From positions 1 to 64,000 of the forward strand of contig CAJTTO010000014.1 of the NCBI GenBank assembly GCA_910579275.1: DNA of 64,000 bases. Direction: 5' to 3'. Of this stretch, positions 41,414 to 51,849 are shown piece by piece. Under the pieces are notes generated by a model. That model worked only from the letters and a program-made list of their open reading frames with translations, searched no databases and was not told where the DNA came from. This stretch comes from an uncultured Lachnospiraceae bacterium. GTDB taxonomy: Bacteria > Bacillota > Clostridia > Lachnospirales > Lachnospiraceae. Numbering within the stretch: the first letter of the stretch is position 1; each line of letters begins with the position of its first letter. The translations under genes were made by a program, and so were the position numbers.

Positions 41414-42877
41414 ATGATAAAGAATGAAGAACTAGAAACAATACTAGAAACAATCGACTTGAGAAATGATGCGCCCTCTGAGGAACCGATGCGTCAGTAC
41501 TATTTTATAAAAAAAGCGCGGGAAATCGTAAATGCCGAGAGTGAGAAACTTGGCAGACGCCTGACGGCAGACGAGGAGACGTTCGGCTGTCAGATGAACG
41601 CAAAGGACAGTGAGAAACTGATTGGCATTCTTGAAAACATTGGTTTTGAGATGATAGATGACGAATCGGCGGATCTCGTATTTTACAACACCTGTACAGT
41701 CCGCGACAATGCCAATCAGAGGGTTTATGGCAGACTTGGACTGATACATAGCATGAAGAAAAAGAACCCGCGCAAAAAGGTAGCACTCTGTGGATGTATG
41801 ATGCAGGAGCCAACTGTAATTGAAAAGATACAAAAAAGCTATTCATTTGTAGATTTAATATTTGGAACGCACAATATTTACAAGTTTGCAGAACTTATTG
41901 TGTCAATGTACAATTCTGACAAAATGATTATTGATATTTGGGACAATACTGACAAGATAGTGGAGGATCTTCCGGTAGAACGAAAGTATTCTTTCAAGTC
42001 AGGGGTCAATATCATGTATGGATGCAATAATTATTGCAGTTATTGCATTGTTCCTTATGTGCGCGGAAGGGAACGGAGCAGAAATCCAAGGGACATTATC
42101 AGAGAAATTGAAAAGCTTGTGTCAGAGGGTGTTGTGGAAGTCATGCTTCTGGGGCAGAATGTCAATTCTTACGGAAAAAATCTGGATAGTCCCATGTCCT
42201 TTGCACAGTTATTAAAGGAAGTGGAGAAAATTGAAGGGCTGGAACGGATACGCTTTATGACTTCACACCCAAAAGACTTGTCGGACGAGTTAATTGAAGT
42301 AATGAAACATTCCAAGAAAATATGCCGGCATCTGCATCTGCCGCTTCAGTCTGGCTCTACCAGAATATTGGAAGCAATGAACAGACGGTATACAAAGGAA
42401 CAGTATCTTGCGCTTGCCCACAAGATCAGACGTGAAATACCCGATATATCGCTTACGACAGATATTATTGTAGGCTTTCCGGGAGAGACGGCAGAGGATG
42501 TTGAGGAGACGATTGCAGTAGTAAAGGAAGTGCAGTACGACAACGCATTTACCTTTATTTATTCCAAGAGGACAGGCACGCCTGCTGCCATGATGCCAAA
42601 TCCTGCAAGTGAGGAGGAAATTAAAGAAAATTTTGACCGGCTCTTAAAAGTTGTACAGGAAACAGCAAGGAGTCGAGTAGGACGTCTTGCGGGTGAAGTG
42701 CACCCTGCACTTGTGGAGGAAATCAATGCGCATGATGCTTCCCTTGTATCGGGAAGGCTTTCGAATAATGCGATTGTTCATTTTCCGGGGGACAAATCTC
42801 TTATTGGGAAAATAGTAAACGTTAAGCTCGTCGAGGCACATGGATTTTACTATACGGGAGAAGTGATTTTCAATTAG
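41414..42877 (+). CDS. miaB: tRNA-2-methylthio-N6-dimethylallyladenosine synthase
   Basis: This radical-SAM enzyme adds the methylthio group at A37 of tRNAs after MiaA. The N-terminal UPF0004 domain cluster cysteines lie in FGCQMNAKDSE, NTCTVRDNA and CGCMMQ. The radical-SAM motif is CNNYCSYC near residues 203-210, followed by VPYVRGRERSR. A TRAM domain covers the last 65 residues. The 487 residues include an N-terminal extension of about 50 residues. The partner gene miaA lies 6.6 kb downstream after mutL. Confidence 0.96.
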   Translation: MIKNEELETILETIDLRNDAPSEEPMRQYYFIKKAREIVNAESEKLGRRLTADEETFGCQMNAKDSEKLIGILENIGFEMIDDESADLVFYNTCTVRDNANQRVYGRLGLIHSMKKKNPRKKVALCGCMMQEPTVIEKIQKSYSFVDLIFGTHNIYKFAELIVSMYNSDKMIIDIWDNTDKIVEDLPVERKYSFKSGVNIMYGCNNYCSYCIVPYVRGRERSRNPRDIIREIEKLVSEGVVEVMLLGQNVNSYGKNLDSPMSFAQLLKEVEKIEGLERIRFMTSHPKDLSDELIEVMKHSKKICRHLHLPLQSGSTRILEAMNRRYTKEQYLALAHKIRREIPDISLTTDIIVGFPGETAEDVEETIAVVKEVQYDNAFTFIYSKRTGTPAAMMPNPASEEEIKENFDRLLKVVQETARSRVGRLAGEVHPALVEEINAHDASLVSGRLSNNAIVHFPGDKSLIGKIVNVKLVEAHGFYYTGEVIFN

Positions 42878-42881
42878 TCTA

Positions 42882-42910
42882 TTGAAATATACTTCAATTA
42901 GGTATATAGT
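42882..42910 (+). promoter_or_regulatory. sigma-A promoter of the SulP gene
   Basis: TTGAAA (42882-42887) and TATAGT (42905-42910) are spaced by 17 bp, directly after the miaB stop. Confidence 0.7.
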
Positions 42911-42979
42911 AAAAATGTTTGCTTAATAAAAATTTAATAATTACCAATGAGGAGCATATCACAGGAACGGGGGGATATT

Positions 42980-44632
42980 ATGGAAAAGTTAAAACCAAAG
43001 TTGTTTTCGGTGATGAAAACATACACAAAGGAACAATTTATAAAGGACGTTGTCGCAGGCATTATTGTTGCCATTATTGCACTGCCATTGTCTATTGCGC
43101 TTGCGCTTGCATCGGGTGTGGGACCGGAACAGGGTATCTATACAGCGATTGTCGCAGGTTTTCTGATTTCATTTTTTGGCGGAAGCCGCGTGCAGATTGC
43201 GGGACCTACGGCAGCGTTTGCGACGATCGTCGCAGGAATTGTTGCCCAGAAGGGTATGGACGGATTAATTGTTGCCACGATTCTTGCAGGCATTATTCTC
43301 GTGGTGATGGGATTTTTAAGGTTGGGAAATCTAATCAAGTATATTCCCTATACCATCACAACTGGTTTTACGGCAGGAATTGCAGTTACAATCGCAATCG
43401 GACAGATTAAGGATTTTCTCGGTCTTACCTATCCGGCAGGCACACAGACAATTGAAACCATGGAAAAGGCAGAGGCGGTTGTCAAAAATATTACAACAAT
43501 CAATGTGCAGGCACTTATCGTAGGGCTGGTATGTCTTGCGATTCTGATTTTGTGGCCTTATGTCAACAAGACAATTCCCGGCTCACTGATAGCAGTTATT
43601 GTGGGTATTGTTATCGTAAAGTTTCTTCATATGGATGTCAATACAATCGGTGATTTATATGAAATCAGCAATAAACTTCCGAGTTTTCATATGCCTCATG
43701 TTACTTTTGGCGATATCGGCGGACTTCTTCCGGATGCGTTTACAATTGCAATACTTGCCGCGATTGAGTCTTTGCTTTCATGTGTGGTTGCCGACAGTAT
43801 GATAAACTCAAAACATCGTTCCAACATGGAATTAATTGCGCAGGGAATTGGAAACGTTGGATCGGCATTATTTGGCGGAATTCCTGCAACAGGCGCGATT
43901 GCCAGAACAGCTGCAAACATTAAAAACGGAGGACGCACGCCAATTGCCGGCATGGTTCATGCAGTTACGCTTGTACTGATTCTTGTAGTATTGATGCCTT
44001 ATGCGGCACTGATTCCAATGCCCTGCATTGCGGCAATTTTGTTTATGGTAGCTTATAATATGTGCGGGTGGAGAACATTTGTCAACCTGTGTAAGTCATC
44101 ACCAAAGAGTGATATCATCGTGCTTGTCACTACATTCATTCTGACGGTTGTTTTTGATCTGGTAGTGGCGATTGAAGTTGGTATTTTGCTGGCAGCAATC
44201 CTTTTCATGAAACGTATGAGCGATGTCACCGAAGTTGAAGGCTGGAAATATGTTGACGAGGAGGATGACCCTGACAGCATTGCACTTCGCGAAGTTCCTG
44301 CGCATACACGTGTATATGAAATTTCTGGGCCGATGTTTTTTGCGGCAGCAGACAAAATCTTAAATATTTCAATAAAAGACGATACGCAGTTTTTGATTCT
44401 CCGTATGCGAAGTGTGAGTGCGATTGATGCGACTGCAATGCACTCGCTGGAGCAGCTATACGAAAAGTATGCGAAAAAGAATGTACAAATCATCCTTTCG
44501 CACGTAAATGAACAGCCTAAGGCGGTCATGGACAAGGCGGGCTTTACAAGGGAAGTCGGTCAGGAAAATTTCTGCGCACACATTGACGAGGCGCTTGAAC
44601 GGGCGAAAAAGCTTGCTTCGAAAGATAAATAA
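42980..44632 (+). CDS. SulP family anion transporter with STAS domain
   Basis: This inner-membrane transporter is of the SLC26/SulP type, probably for sulfate, bicarbonate or another anion. About 12-14 helices span residues 20-420. The family signature GLYTA-like segment appears as GPEQGIYTAIVAGFL, and SRVQIAGPTAAFATIVA follows. A cytoplasmic STAS domain covers about residues 440-550. The ATG at 42980 is chosen for its GGGGGG site; an ATG at 42947 would lie before it. It has its own promoter. The substrate cannot be read from sequence. Confidence 0.92.
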   Translation: MEKLKPKLFSVMKTYTKEQFIKDVVAGIIVAIIALPLSIALALASGVGPEQGIYTAIVAGFLISFFGGSRVQIAGPTAAFATIVAGIVAQKGMDGLIVATILAGIILVVMGFLRLGNLIKYIPYTITTGFTAGIAVTIAIGQIKDFLGLTYPAGTQTIETMEKAEAVVKNITTINVQALIVGLVCLAILILWPYVNKTIPGSLIAVIVGIVIVKFLHMDVNTIGDLYEISNKLPSFHMPHVTFGDIGGLLPDAFTIAILAAIESLLSCVVADSMINSKHRSNMELIAQGIGNVGSALFGGIPATGAIARTAANIKNGGRTPIAGMVHAVTLVLILVVLMPYAALIPMPCIAAILFMVAYNMCGWRTFVNLCKSSPKSDIIVLVTTFILTVVFDLVVAIEVGILLAAILFMKRMSDVTEVEGWKYVDEEDDPDSIALREVPAHTRVYEISGPMFFAAADKILNISIKDDTQFLILRMRSVSAIDATAMHSLEQLYEKYAKKNVQIILSHVNEQPKAVMDKAGFTREVGQENFCAHIDEALERAKKLASKDK

Positions 44633-44651
44633 GGAAAGGTAAGGTTAAGAT

Positions 44652-47297
44652 ATGGCTGGAATGACGCCGATGATGCAGCAGTATGTGGAAACAAAAAAGC
44701 AGTACAAAGACTGCATTCTCTTCTACAGACTCGGTGATTTTTATGAAATGTTTTTTGATGATGCAAAGCTTGTGTCAAAAGAGCTGGAACTGACGCTAAC
44801 GGGAAAGGACTGCGGGATGGAGGAGCGGGCACCCATGTGCGGCGTACCTTATCATGCAGTGGACGGTTATTTAAACAAACTGGTATCAAAAGGCTACAAG
44901 GTTGCAATCTGTGAGCAGGTAGAGGACCCGAAGCTTGCAAAAGGACTGGTAAAGCGCGAAGTAATCCGCATCGTAACACCGGGAACAAACTTGAATGCAC
45001 AGGCACTTGAGGAATCAAGAAACAATTATATCATGTGTATTTCACACTTCCCAAACAACATCGGCATAGCCATAGCGGATGTGACAACCGGCGATTTTTA
45101 TATGACAGAGGTAGACGGATTGTCAAAACTCATGGATGAGCTATACAAGTATATGCCTACGGAAATCATCTGCAATGACGCGTTGATGATGAGCGGCATG
45201 GATGTGGAAGACTTAAAAAACCGCCTGAAAATTGCGGTCTATCCACTTGAACCATGGTACTTTGACGAGGATGGCTGCCGGAAGTGCCTGATGGAGCACT
45301 TTAAGGTAAACACGCTTGCAGGACTTGGTCTTGAGGATTTTCCATCCGGCCTGACGGCATCCGGCGTATTGATGCAGTATCTTTTGGAGACACAAAAGAC
45401 ACAGCTTACACATATCACGCATATTACACCTTATCTTGCAAGCCGCTACATGCTGCTTGACAGTTCCACGAGACGCAATCTTGAGCTTACAGAGACTTTG
45501 CGGGAAAAGCAGAAACGAGGATCTCTTTTGTGGGTGCTTGACAGGACAAAGACAGCGATGGGAGCAAGACAGCTCAGGACAGATATTGAACAGCCTCTTA
45601 TTAATATGGAAGACATTAATGACAGGCTTGATACCATTGAACAGCTCAGCAAAAATACTGTGTCAAGGGATGAAATCAGAGAATACCTGAATCCTATATA
45701 TGATATGGAGCGTCTGCTTGGCCGTGTGAGTTACAAGTCAGCGAATCCAAGGGACTTGATATCGTTTGCCAACTCCATGGAAATGCTTCCGCATATCAAG
45801 ACGGTTCTCAAGGATTTTGACACGAAACTTTTACAGGAAATTGACAAACAGATTGACGGGCTTGAGGATTTGTTTCAACTCATTAAGCAATCTATTTGTG
45901 AGGAACCCCCTGTCACAATACGGGAAGGCGGCATCATCAGAGAGGGATTTGACGAGGATATTGACCGCCTGCGAAGGGCAAAAACGGAAGGAAAAAGCTG
46001 GCTTGCACAGCTTGAGGAGACGGACAGGGAAAGAACCGGCATTAAAGGACTTAAGATTAAATATAACAAGGTATTTGGCTATTACTTTGAGGTTACAAAT
46101 TCCTTTCGGCATCTTGTCCCTGATGATTATGTCAGGAAACAGACGCTTGTCAATGCAGAGCGCTATACAACACCCCGGCTGAAAGAGTTAGAGGATACCA
46201 TATTAAATGCTGAGGACAAGCTGAATGTTCTGGAGTATGACATGTTCTGTAAAATCAGGGATGATATTGCGGCACAGCTTGAGCGTATACAAAAAACTGC
46301 AAAGGCAGTGGCACGTCTGGATGTTTTTTCCGCACTTTCCGTTGTCGCCGAGCAGAATCATTACGTTAGACCAGAGCTGAATGACAAAGGAATAATTGAC
46401 ATCAAGGAGGGCAGACATCCTGTAGTGGAGAAAATGATTGACCATGATATGTTTGTTTCAAATGATACCTTTCTTGATAACGCCAATCACTGTATCGCGG
46501 TAATTACCGGTCCCAACATGGCGGGAAAATCTACCTATATGCGACAGTCGGCGCTGATTGTACTGATGGCGCAGCTCGGAAGCTTTGTGCCTGCAAAAAG
46601 CGCCAACATTGGTATTGTAGACAGGATTTTTACGAGAGTGGGTGCTTCCGATGACCTTGCAAGCGGCCAGAGTACCTTTATGGTGGAAATGAATGAAGTC
46701 GCAAATATTTTACGCAATGCCACACCCAAAAGCCTATTGGTACTTGATGAAATTGGGCGCGGAACCTCCACGTTTGACGGGCTGAGCATTGCATGGGCAG
46801 TGATAGAGCACATCAGCAACAAAAAGATACTGGGCGCCAAGACGCTGTTTGCCACGCATTATCATGAGTTAACCGAGCTTGAGGGGAAAATGAATAATGT
46901 CAATAATTACTGCATCGCAGTAAAAGAAAAGGGAGATGACATTATTTTCCTGAGAAAGATTATCAAGGGCGGCGCGGATAGAAGTTATGGAATACAGGTG
47001 GCAAAGCTTGCCGGGGTACCGGATATGGTTATTGACCGCGCAAAGGAAATTGCGGATCAGCTCAGCGACAATGATATAACGGAAAAAGTACAGAGCATTG
47101 CCGTGGACACGAAAGGTGATAAAAAGAAACCGAAACACTATGATGATGTCGATCTTGGGCAGATGACCTTGTTTGATACCGTCAAGGATGAAGACATTGT
47201 AAATGAACTCAAAGAAATTGACATTTCAAACCTAACGCCGCTCGACGCGCTGAATACATTGTACCGACTGCAGAACAAACTGAAAAACCGTTGGTAA
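44652..47297 (+). CDS. mutS: DNA mismatch repair protein MutS
   Basis: MutS recognises mismatches as a clamp ATPase. The N-terminal mismatch-binding motif is FYRLGDFYEMFFDDA near residues 24-38, the F-x-E reader within GDFYEMF. The ATPase domain has Walker A GPNMAGKSTYM near residue 620, LVLDEIGRGTST and the ATHYHELTELE segment. The C-terminal helix-turn-helix ends the protein. The 881 residues are normal. The ATG at 44652 follows GGAAAGG. mutL follows after 59 bp; the two are an operon. Confidence 0.98.
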   Translation: MAGMTPMMQQYVETKKQYKDCILFYRLGDFYEMFFDDAKLVSKELELTLTGKDCGMEERAPMCGVPYHAVDGYLNKLVSKGYKVAICEQVEDPKLAKGLVKREVIRIVTPGTNLNAQALEESRNNYIMCISHFPNNIGIAIADVTTGDFYMTEVDGLSKLMDELYKYMPTEIICNDALMMSGMDVEDLKNRLKIAVYPLEPWYFDEDGCRKCLMEHFKVNTLAGLGLEDFPSGLTASGVLMQYLLETQKTQLTHITHITPYLASRYMLLDSSTRRNLELTETLREKQKRGSLLWVLDRTKTAMGARQLRTDIEQPLINMEDINDRLDTIEQLSKNTVSRDEIREYLNPIYDMERLLGRVSYKSANPRDLISFANSMEMLPHIKTVLKDFDTKLLQEIDKQIDGLEDLFQLIKQSICEEPPVTIREGGIIREGFDEDIDRLRRAKTEGKSWLAQLEETDRERTGIKGLKIKYNKVFGYYFEVTNSFRHLVPDDYVRKQTLVNAERYTTPRLKELEDTILNAEDKLNVLEYDMFCKIRDDIAAQLERIQKTAKAVARLDVFSALSVVAEQNHYVRPELNDKGIIDIKEGRHPVVEKMIDHDMFVSNDTFLDNANHCIAVITGPNMAGKSTYMRQSALIVLMAQLGSFVPAKSANIGIVDRIFTRVGASDDLASGQSTFMVEMNEVANILRNATPKSLLVLDEIGRGTSTFDGLSIAWAVIEHISNKKILGAKTLFATHYHELTELEGKMNNVNNYCIAVKEKGDDIIFLRKIIKGGADRSYGIQVAKLAGVPDMVIDRAKEIADQLSDNDITEKVQSIAVDTKGDKKKPKHYDDVDLGQMTLFDTVKDEDIVNELKEIDISNLTPLDALNTLYRLQNKLKNRW

Positions 47298-47356
47298 CTG
47301 CGCTGCCAAAGGCGTCATGGGAGATACTATAAAAGATAAGGAAAGGGGCGCAAAAT

Positions 47357-49438
47357 ATGGCTGAGATTCATGTGTTGGATGATGCCACAATAGACAAGAT
47401 TGCAGCCGGCGAGGTGGTGGAGCGGCCATCAAGTGTGGTGAAAGAACTGGTGGAGAATGCCATGGATGCAGGGGCACATGCGATAACAGTTGAGATTAAG
47501 GATGGCGGTATCGAGTTCATACGTGTGACGGATGATGGTTCAGGAATTGAACACAGGCAGCTGAGGAATGCCTTTTTGCGTCATGCCACAAGCAAAATCA
47601 GTTCTGTTGCCGACCTGATGAGCCTGCACAGTATGGGATTTCGCGGGGAGGCACTTTCAAGTATTGCAGCCGTGTCAAAAGTTGAAATTGTCACAAAAAC
47701 AAAAGAGGACATGACAGGAACGCGTTTCTGTCTTGAGGGGGCAAAAGAAACTTCCTTTGAGGAAGTGGGCGCTCCGGACGGGACGACCTTTATTGTGCGG
47801 AATTTATTTTTCAATACGCCAGTGCGGCGCAAGTTTCTAAAGACCGCAATGACAGAGGCGAGCTATGTCACGGATTTAATGGAGCACATGGCATTGTCAA
47901 GACCAGAGATTTCGTTTAAATATGTCGTAAATGGGCAGACGAAGTTTTATACAAACGGTGACGGGGACCTGAAAGCGATAATCTACCGCATTTTCGGGAG
48001 GGATATCGCAAATGAGACAATGGAGTTTCAGGTGGTTGATGAGAATATCGTACTTGAGGGATTTCTTGGAAAACCGACGCTGAACCGCGCAAACAGGAAT
48101 TTTGAAAACTTCTTTCTGAACAACAGATATATCAAAAGCAAAATTATATCAAAAGCGATTGAGGAGGGATATCAACCCTACATGATGCAGCATAGATATC
48201 CGTTTTGCGTGATACATATTACCGTTCCTGCAGAGAGTGTAGACGTCAATGTCCATCCGACAAAGATGGAAGTGCGTTTTTCCAACCAGAACAGTATATA
48301 TAAAATGATTGCCGAGAACATTGCGGACTTCCTGTCACAGCAGGAAATGATACCAGATGCCACGCTTGGGGCAGACAAAAGGACAGGAAAAAAAGAAAAG
48401 GCAGACAAGATAAGTGCACCGGAGCCTTTTGAGCGAGAACGAAAGACGGCAGAAAATATACCAAATATTCTGCGTGAGGAAAGCGGCTACGGAAATGTCC
48501 CCATAGAACCTTCTACAAAAGAACCTTCTGCAAAAGAGCCTTCAGGCATGAATGCCAGCAGTTATGACCGGAAAGGGGATGCTGATAAAGCAGACAAAGC
48601 AGGGGAAAGCTTGTATCATGGCAAGGCTGCGGAGGACAGCTTTTTTGTGGACAATCGAGCCAATCAGCCGCCAGTGGAGAAAAGCCCAAACGCAAATCAA
48701 TTTTCCGCGCCATCTCCAGTATTCGGGAAAATAATAGGTACATCCCCACGGGAAAACGAGACCAAAAACCTTGGCGTTATCAAGACAAAAGATCAAATTA
48801 TCATTGAAAAACCGGAACAGTTAAATTTCTTTGACGAAAAGATACTGACAAAAGAAGCGCGGCAGGAATACCGTATTGTAGGTCAGATTTTTGACACTTA
48901 TTGGATTATTGAGTACCGTGATAAAATGCTGATGATTGACCAGCATGCTGCACATGAAAAAGTAAAGTATGAGCAGATATTAAAGAAGGTTGAGAACAAC
49001 GAAATTTACACGCAGATTTTGACCCCTCCGGTCGTGGTTAGCGTCACACCGAAAGAAGCTGCACTAATCAGTAGTTATCAGCAATATTTCGAAGAACTTG
49101 GATTTGAGATTGAAGATTTCGGCATGAATGCATTTGCCATCAGGGGCGTGCCTATTGACCTGTTTGGTCATGATATAAAGGGGCTTTTTGAAGAGGTATT
49201 GACTCAGATGTCCGAAAGTCCTGTGCGTGGTGTTCCACAGATTATACGGGAAAAAATTGCATCCATGGCATGCAAGGCAGCAGTCAAGGGCAATCAGTCG
49301 CTTACTTATGAGGAGGCGGATACACTAATCGGACAGCTGCTTGAGCTGGACAATCCTTATAACTGTCCGCATGGCAGACCGACAATTATTTCCATGTCAA
49401 AGTATGAAATTGAGAAAAAGTTTAAACGCATCGTTTAA
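47357..49438 (+). CDS. mutL: DNA mismatch repair protein MutL (endonuclease type)
   Basis: MutL couples MutS to strand incision. The N-terminal GHKL ATPase shows IAAGEVVERPSSVVKELVEN, DDGSGIE and FRGEALSSI. The central linker of about residues 335-490 is acidic and variable, with repeats of EPS(T/A)KEPS. The C-terminal metal-dependent nuclease motif DQHA-x2-E-x4-E is present (DQHAAHEKVKYE near residue 528), as is the CPHGRPT motif. It is therefore a nicking MutL, as expected in a bacterium without MutH. miaA begins 16 bp after the stop. Confidence 0.97.
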   Translation: MAEIHVLDDATIDKIAAGEVVERPSSVVKELVENAMDAGAHAITVEIKDGGIEFIRVTDDGSGIEHRQLRNAFLRHATSKISSVADLMSLHSMGFRGEALSSIAAVSKVEIVTKTKEDMTGTRFCLEGAKETSFEEVGAPDGTTFIVRNLFFNTPVRRKFLKTAMTEASYVTDLMEHMALSRPEISFKYVVNGQTKFYTNGDGDLKAIIYRIFGRDIANETMEFQVVDENIVLEGFLGKPTLNRANRNFENFFLNNRYIKSKIISKAIEEGYQPYMMQHRYPFCVIHITVPAESVDVNVHPTKMEVRFSNQNSIYKMIAENIADFLSQQEMIPDATLGADKRTGKKEKADKISAPEPFERERKTAENIPNILREESGYGNVPIEPSTKEPSAKEPSGMNASSYDRKGDADKADKAGESLYHGKAAEDSFFVDNRANQPPVEKSPNANQFSAPSPVFGKIIGTSPRENETKNLGVIKTKDQIIIEKPEQLNFFDEKILTKEARQEYRIVGQIFDTYWIIEYRDKMLMIDQHAAHEKVKYEQILKKVENNEIYTQILTPPVVVSVTPKEAALISSYQQYFEELGFEIEDFGMNAFAIRGVPIDLFGHDIKGLFEEVLTQMSESPVRGVPQIIREKIASMACKAAVKGNQSLTYEEADTLIGQLLELDNPYNCPHGRPTIISMSKYEIEKKFKRIV

Positions 49439-49454
49439 AGGAGTTCAGAATCTT

Positions 49455-50411
49455 ATGCAAAATAAACTCATAATATTGACAGGACCTACCGCGGCCGGAA
49501 AAACAAAACTTTCCATAGCGCTGGCAAAAGCCATAAACGGTGAAATTATCTCCGCGGATTCTATGCAGGTATACCGGCATATGGATATCGGTTCGGCAAA
49601 AATCCGTCCGGAGGAGATGCAGGGGATAAAACATTATCTGGTCGACCTCTTAGACCCGACAGAGGAGTTCAACATTGTCCTGTTCCAAAACTACGCAAAA
49701 CAGGCAATTGCGGAGATTTACGGAAAAGGAAAAATTCCGATTATTGTGGGCGGCACCGGATTTTATATCCAGTCAGTACTCTACGATATTGATTTTCAGG
49801 AAAGCGGTGAGGACAAAGCACTTCGGTCAGAGCTTGAGGCGCTTGCCTGTGAAAAAGGGGCACAATATGTCCATGACATATTGAAGGAATGCGACCCGCA
49901 GGCCGCACAGGAAATCCATGCCAACAATATAAAGCGCGTGATTCGCGCCATCGAGTTCAACCGGCAGACAGGGCAGAAAATCTCTGCGCACAATGCATCC
50001 GAACGCGTGAAGCAGTCCGCATATGACTCTTATTACTTTGTCCTTACCGATAAAAGGGAGAACTTGTATGATAATATCGAGAAGCGCGTGGACAGGATGA
50101 TTCAGGACGGGCTTGTCGACGAAGTGCGGCATTTGATGGAAATTGGCTGCAAGCGGGATTCCACTGCCATGCAGGGGCTTGGCTATAAGGAAATCATATC
50201 CTATCTTATGGGTGAAATGACGCTGGAGGAGGCTGTCGGCACAATCAAACGCGATACGCGCCATTTTGCAAAAAGACAGCTTACATGGTTCCGGCGGGAA
50301 CGTGATGTTATTTGGATTGAAAAAGACAAATTTGCATATGATGACGAAAAAATGTTAAACTATATAGAGGCAGCATTACGAAAGGGAAAAAAGAATGGAG
50401 AACATATATAA
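49455..50411 (+). CDS. miaA: tRNA dimethylallyltransferase
   Basis: MiaA isoprenylates A37 of UNN-reading tRNAs. The P-loop GPTAAGKTKLS lies at residues 10-20, followed by SADSMQVYRHMDIGSAK. GGTGFYIQSVLYDIDF and QGLGYKEI are also present. The 318 residues are typical. The ATG at 49455 aligns with the family start; the frame is open further into mutL but without homology. AAAGGAG is upstream. It overlaps the next gene by 17 bp. Grouping with mutS/mutL is a common bacterial arrangement. Confidence 0.96.
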   Translation: MQNKLIILTGPTAAGKTKLSIALAKAINGEIISADSMQVYRHMDIGSAKIRPEEMQGIKHYLVDLLDPTEEFNIVLFQNYAKQAIAEIYGKGKIPIIVGGTGFYIQSVLYDIDFQESGEDKALRSELEALACEKGAQYVHDILKECDPQAAQEIHANNIKRVIRAIEFNRQTGQKISAHNASERVKQSAYDSYYFVLTDKRENLYDNIEKRVDRMIQDGLVDEVRHLMEIGCKRDSTAMQGLGYKEIISYLMGEMTLEEAVGTIKRDTRHFAKRQLTWFRRERDVIWIEKDKFAYDDEKMLNYIEAALRKGKKNGEHI

Positions 50412-51672
50412 GGAGCTTGGAATATCGGATAAGGTATACCGCTTTTGCAAAGAAATATTGAACCGTTTGAAACCAAGGTTCGATGAGATTGACCAGAATG
50501 CCGAGTATAACCAGCTAAAGGTATTAAAAGCAATGCAGGACAACAAGGTAAGTGAGGCATGCCTGCTGGGCACGACAGGCTATGGCTACAACGATCTTGG
50601 CAGAGAGACATTGGAGGCAGTGTACGCATCTCTTTTCCATGCGGAAGATGCCCTTGTGAGACCGCAGATAACATGCGGCACACATGCACTGGCACTGGCG
50701 CTTATGAGTAATCTGCGTCCGGGGGACGAGCTGCTTTCACCAGTCGGGAAACCGTATGATACCCTTGAGGAAGTAATCGGAATCCGACCGTCAAAAGGCT
50801 CCCTTGCAGAGTATGGTATATCATACAGGCAGGTGGATTTATGTCCGGACGGCGGTTTTGATTTTGAAAAGATCAAAAATGCGATAAATGAGAAAACAAG
50901 GCTTGTAACCATACAGCGCTCCAAAGGATATCAGACCAGACCGACACTTTCGGTCGGCAGAATCGGGGAGCTGATAACGTTCATCAAGGAAATCAAGCCG
51001 GATGTAATCTGTATGGTCGATAACTGCTATGGCGAGTTTGTGGAACGGCAGGAGCCAACAGATGTCGGGGCAGATATGGTGGTCGGCTCTTTAATCAAAA
51101 ATCCAGGCGGCGGTCTTGCACCGATAGGCGGATACATTGCAGGAAAGAAATCGTGTGTGGAAAATGCGGCATACAGGCTCACATCACCCGGACTTGGCAA
51201 AGAAGTTGGCGCTTCACTTGGGATTTTGCGGGATTTTTATCACGGATTGTTCCTTGCGCCCACAGTTACTGCAGGTGCACTGAAAGGTGCAGTGTTTGCG
51301 GCAAATATCTATGAAAAGCTTGGATTTAAGGTTGTTCCTGACAGCAACGAATCGCGCCATGATATTATTCAGGCTGTCGAGTTCGGAACGGCGGAAGGGG
51401 TCATTGCTTTCTGCAAAGGGATTCAGGCAGCAGCGCCCGTTGACAGCTTTGTGACGCCGGAGCCATGGGATATGCCGGGATATGACAGTCCGGTTGTCAT
51501 GGCGGCAGGTGCGTTTGTCTCCGGCTCCTCAATCGAGCTGAGTGCGGATGCGCCCATTAAACCGCCGTATGCAGTATATTTTCAGGGAGGGCTTACGTTT
51601 GAACATGCACGTTTTGGAATTATGAAAACACTTCAGAGTATCGTTGACGCAGGGCTTGTCCAATTGGATTAA
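50395..51672 (+). CDS. Methionine gamma-lyase-like PLP enzyme (aluminium-resistance family, YnbB)
   Basis: This is a PLP fold-I protein of the Met_gamma_lyase/aluminium-resistance family. The opening TTGYGYNDLGRETLEAVYA, the cofactor region CGTHALALAL near residues 94-103, VDNCYGEFVE, and the PLP-lysine region GSLIKNPGGGLAPIGGYIAG with the lysine near residue 238 support this. The 425 residues match. The substrate is not proven for this family. It overlaps miaA and is the last gene of the mutS operon; a weak terminator-like AAGATT/AATCTT hairpin lies at 51726-51757. Confidence 0.9.
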   Translation: MENIYKELGISDKVYRFCKEILNRLKPRFDEIDQNAEYNQLKVLKAMQDNKVSEACLLGTTGYGYNDLGRETLEAVYASLFHAEDALVRPQITCGTHALALALMSNLRPGDELLSPVGKPYDTLEEVIGIRPSKGSLAEYGISYRQVDLCPDGGFDFEKIKNAINEKTRLVTIQRSKGYQTRPTLSVGRIGELITFIKEIKPDVICMVDNCYGEFVERQEPTDVGADMVVGSLIKNPGGGLAPIGGYIAGKKSCVENAAYRLTSPGLGKEVGASLGILRDFYHGLFLAPTVTAGALKGAVFAANIYEKLGFKVVPDSNESRHDIIQAVEFGTAEGVIAFCKGIQAAAPVDSFVTPEPWDMPGYDSPVVMAAGAFVSGSSIELSADAPIKPPYAVYFQGGLTFEHARFGIMKTLQSIVDAGLVQLD

Positions 51673-51849
51673 TCCGAAACAGTTTATAAGATTTTCCTAA
51701 AATTTCCAAGAAATTCTTCTTAAACAAGATTTGTGTCGAAAAAAAACTAATCTTTTTTATGTACAGATGCAAATTCGTGTGGTAATATAACTAAGAAAGC
51801 CAAATTTTGGTTTTGATATGCGCTTTTTATGAGAGCAGGGCGTACAAAA

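Noticed and set aside
44560..45018. - strand frame of about 150 residues inside mutS
   Set aside because: It lies antisense to clear MutS coding sequence and its composition is that of a shadow frame.
51726..51757. Strong terminator after the methionine gamma-lyase-like gene
   Set aside because: The stem is only 6 bp of A-T-rich sequence with a 17-nt loop; kept only as a remark in that gene's entry.
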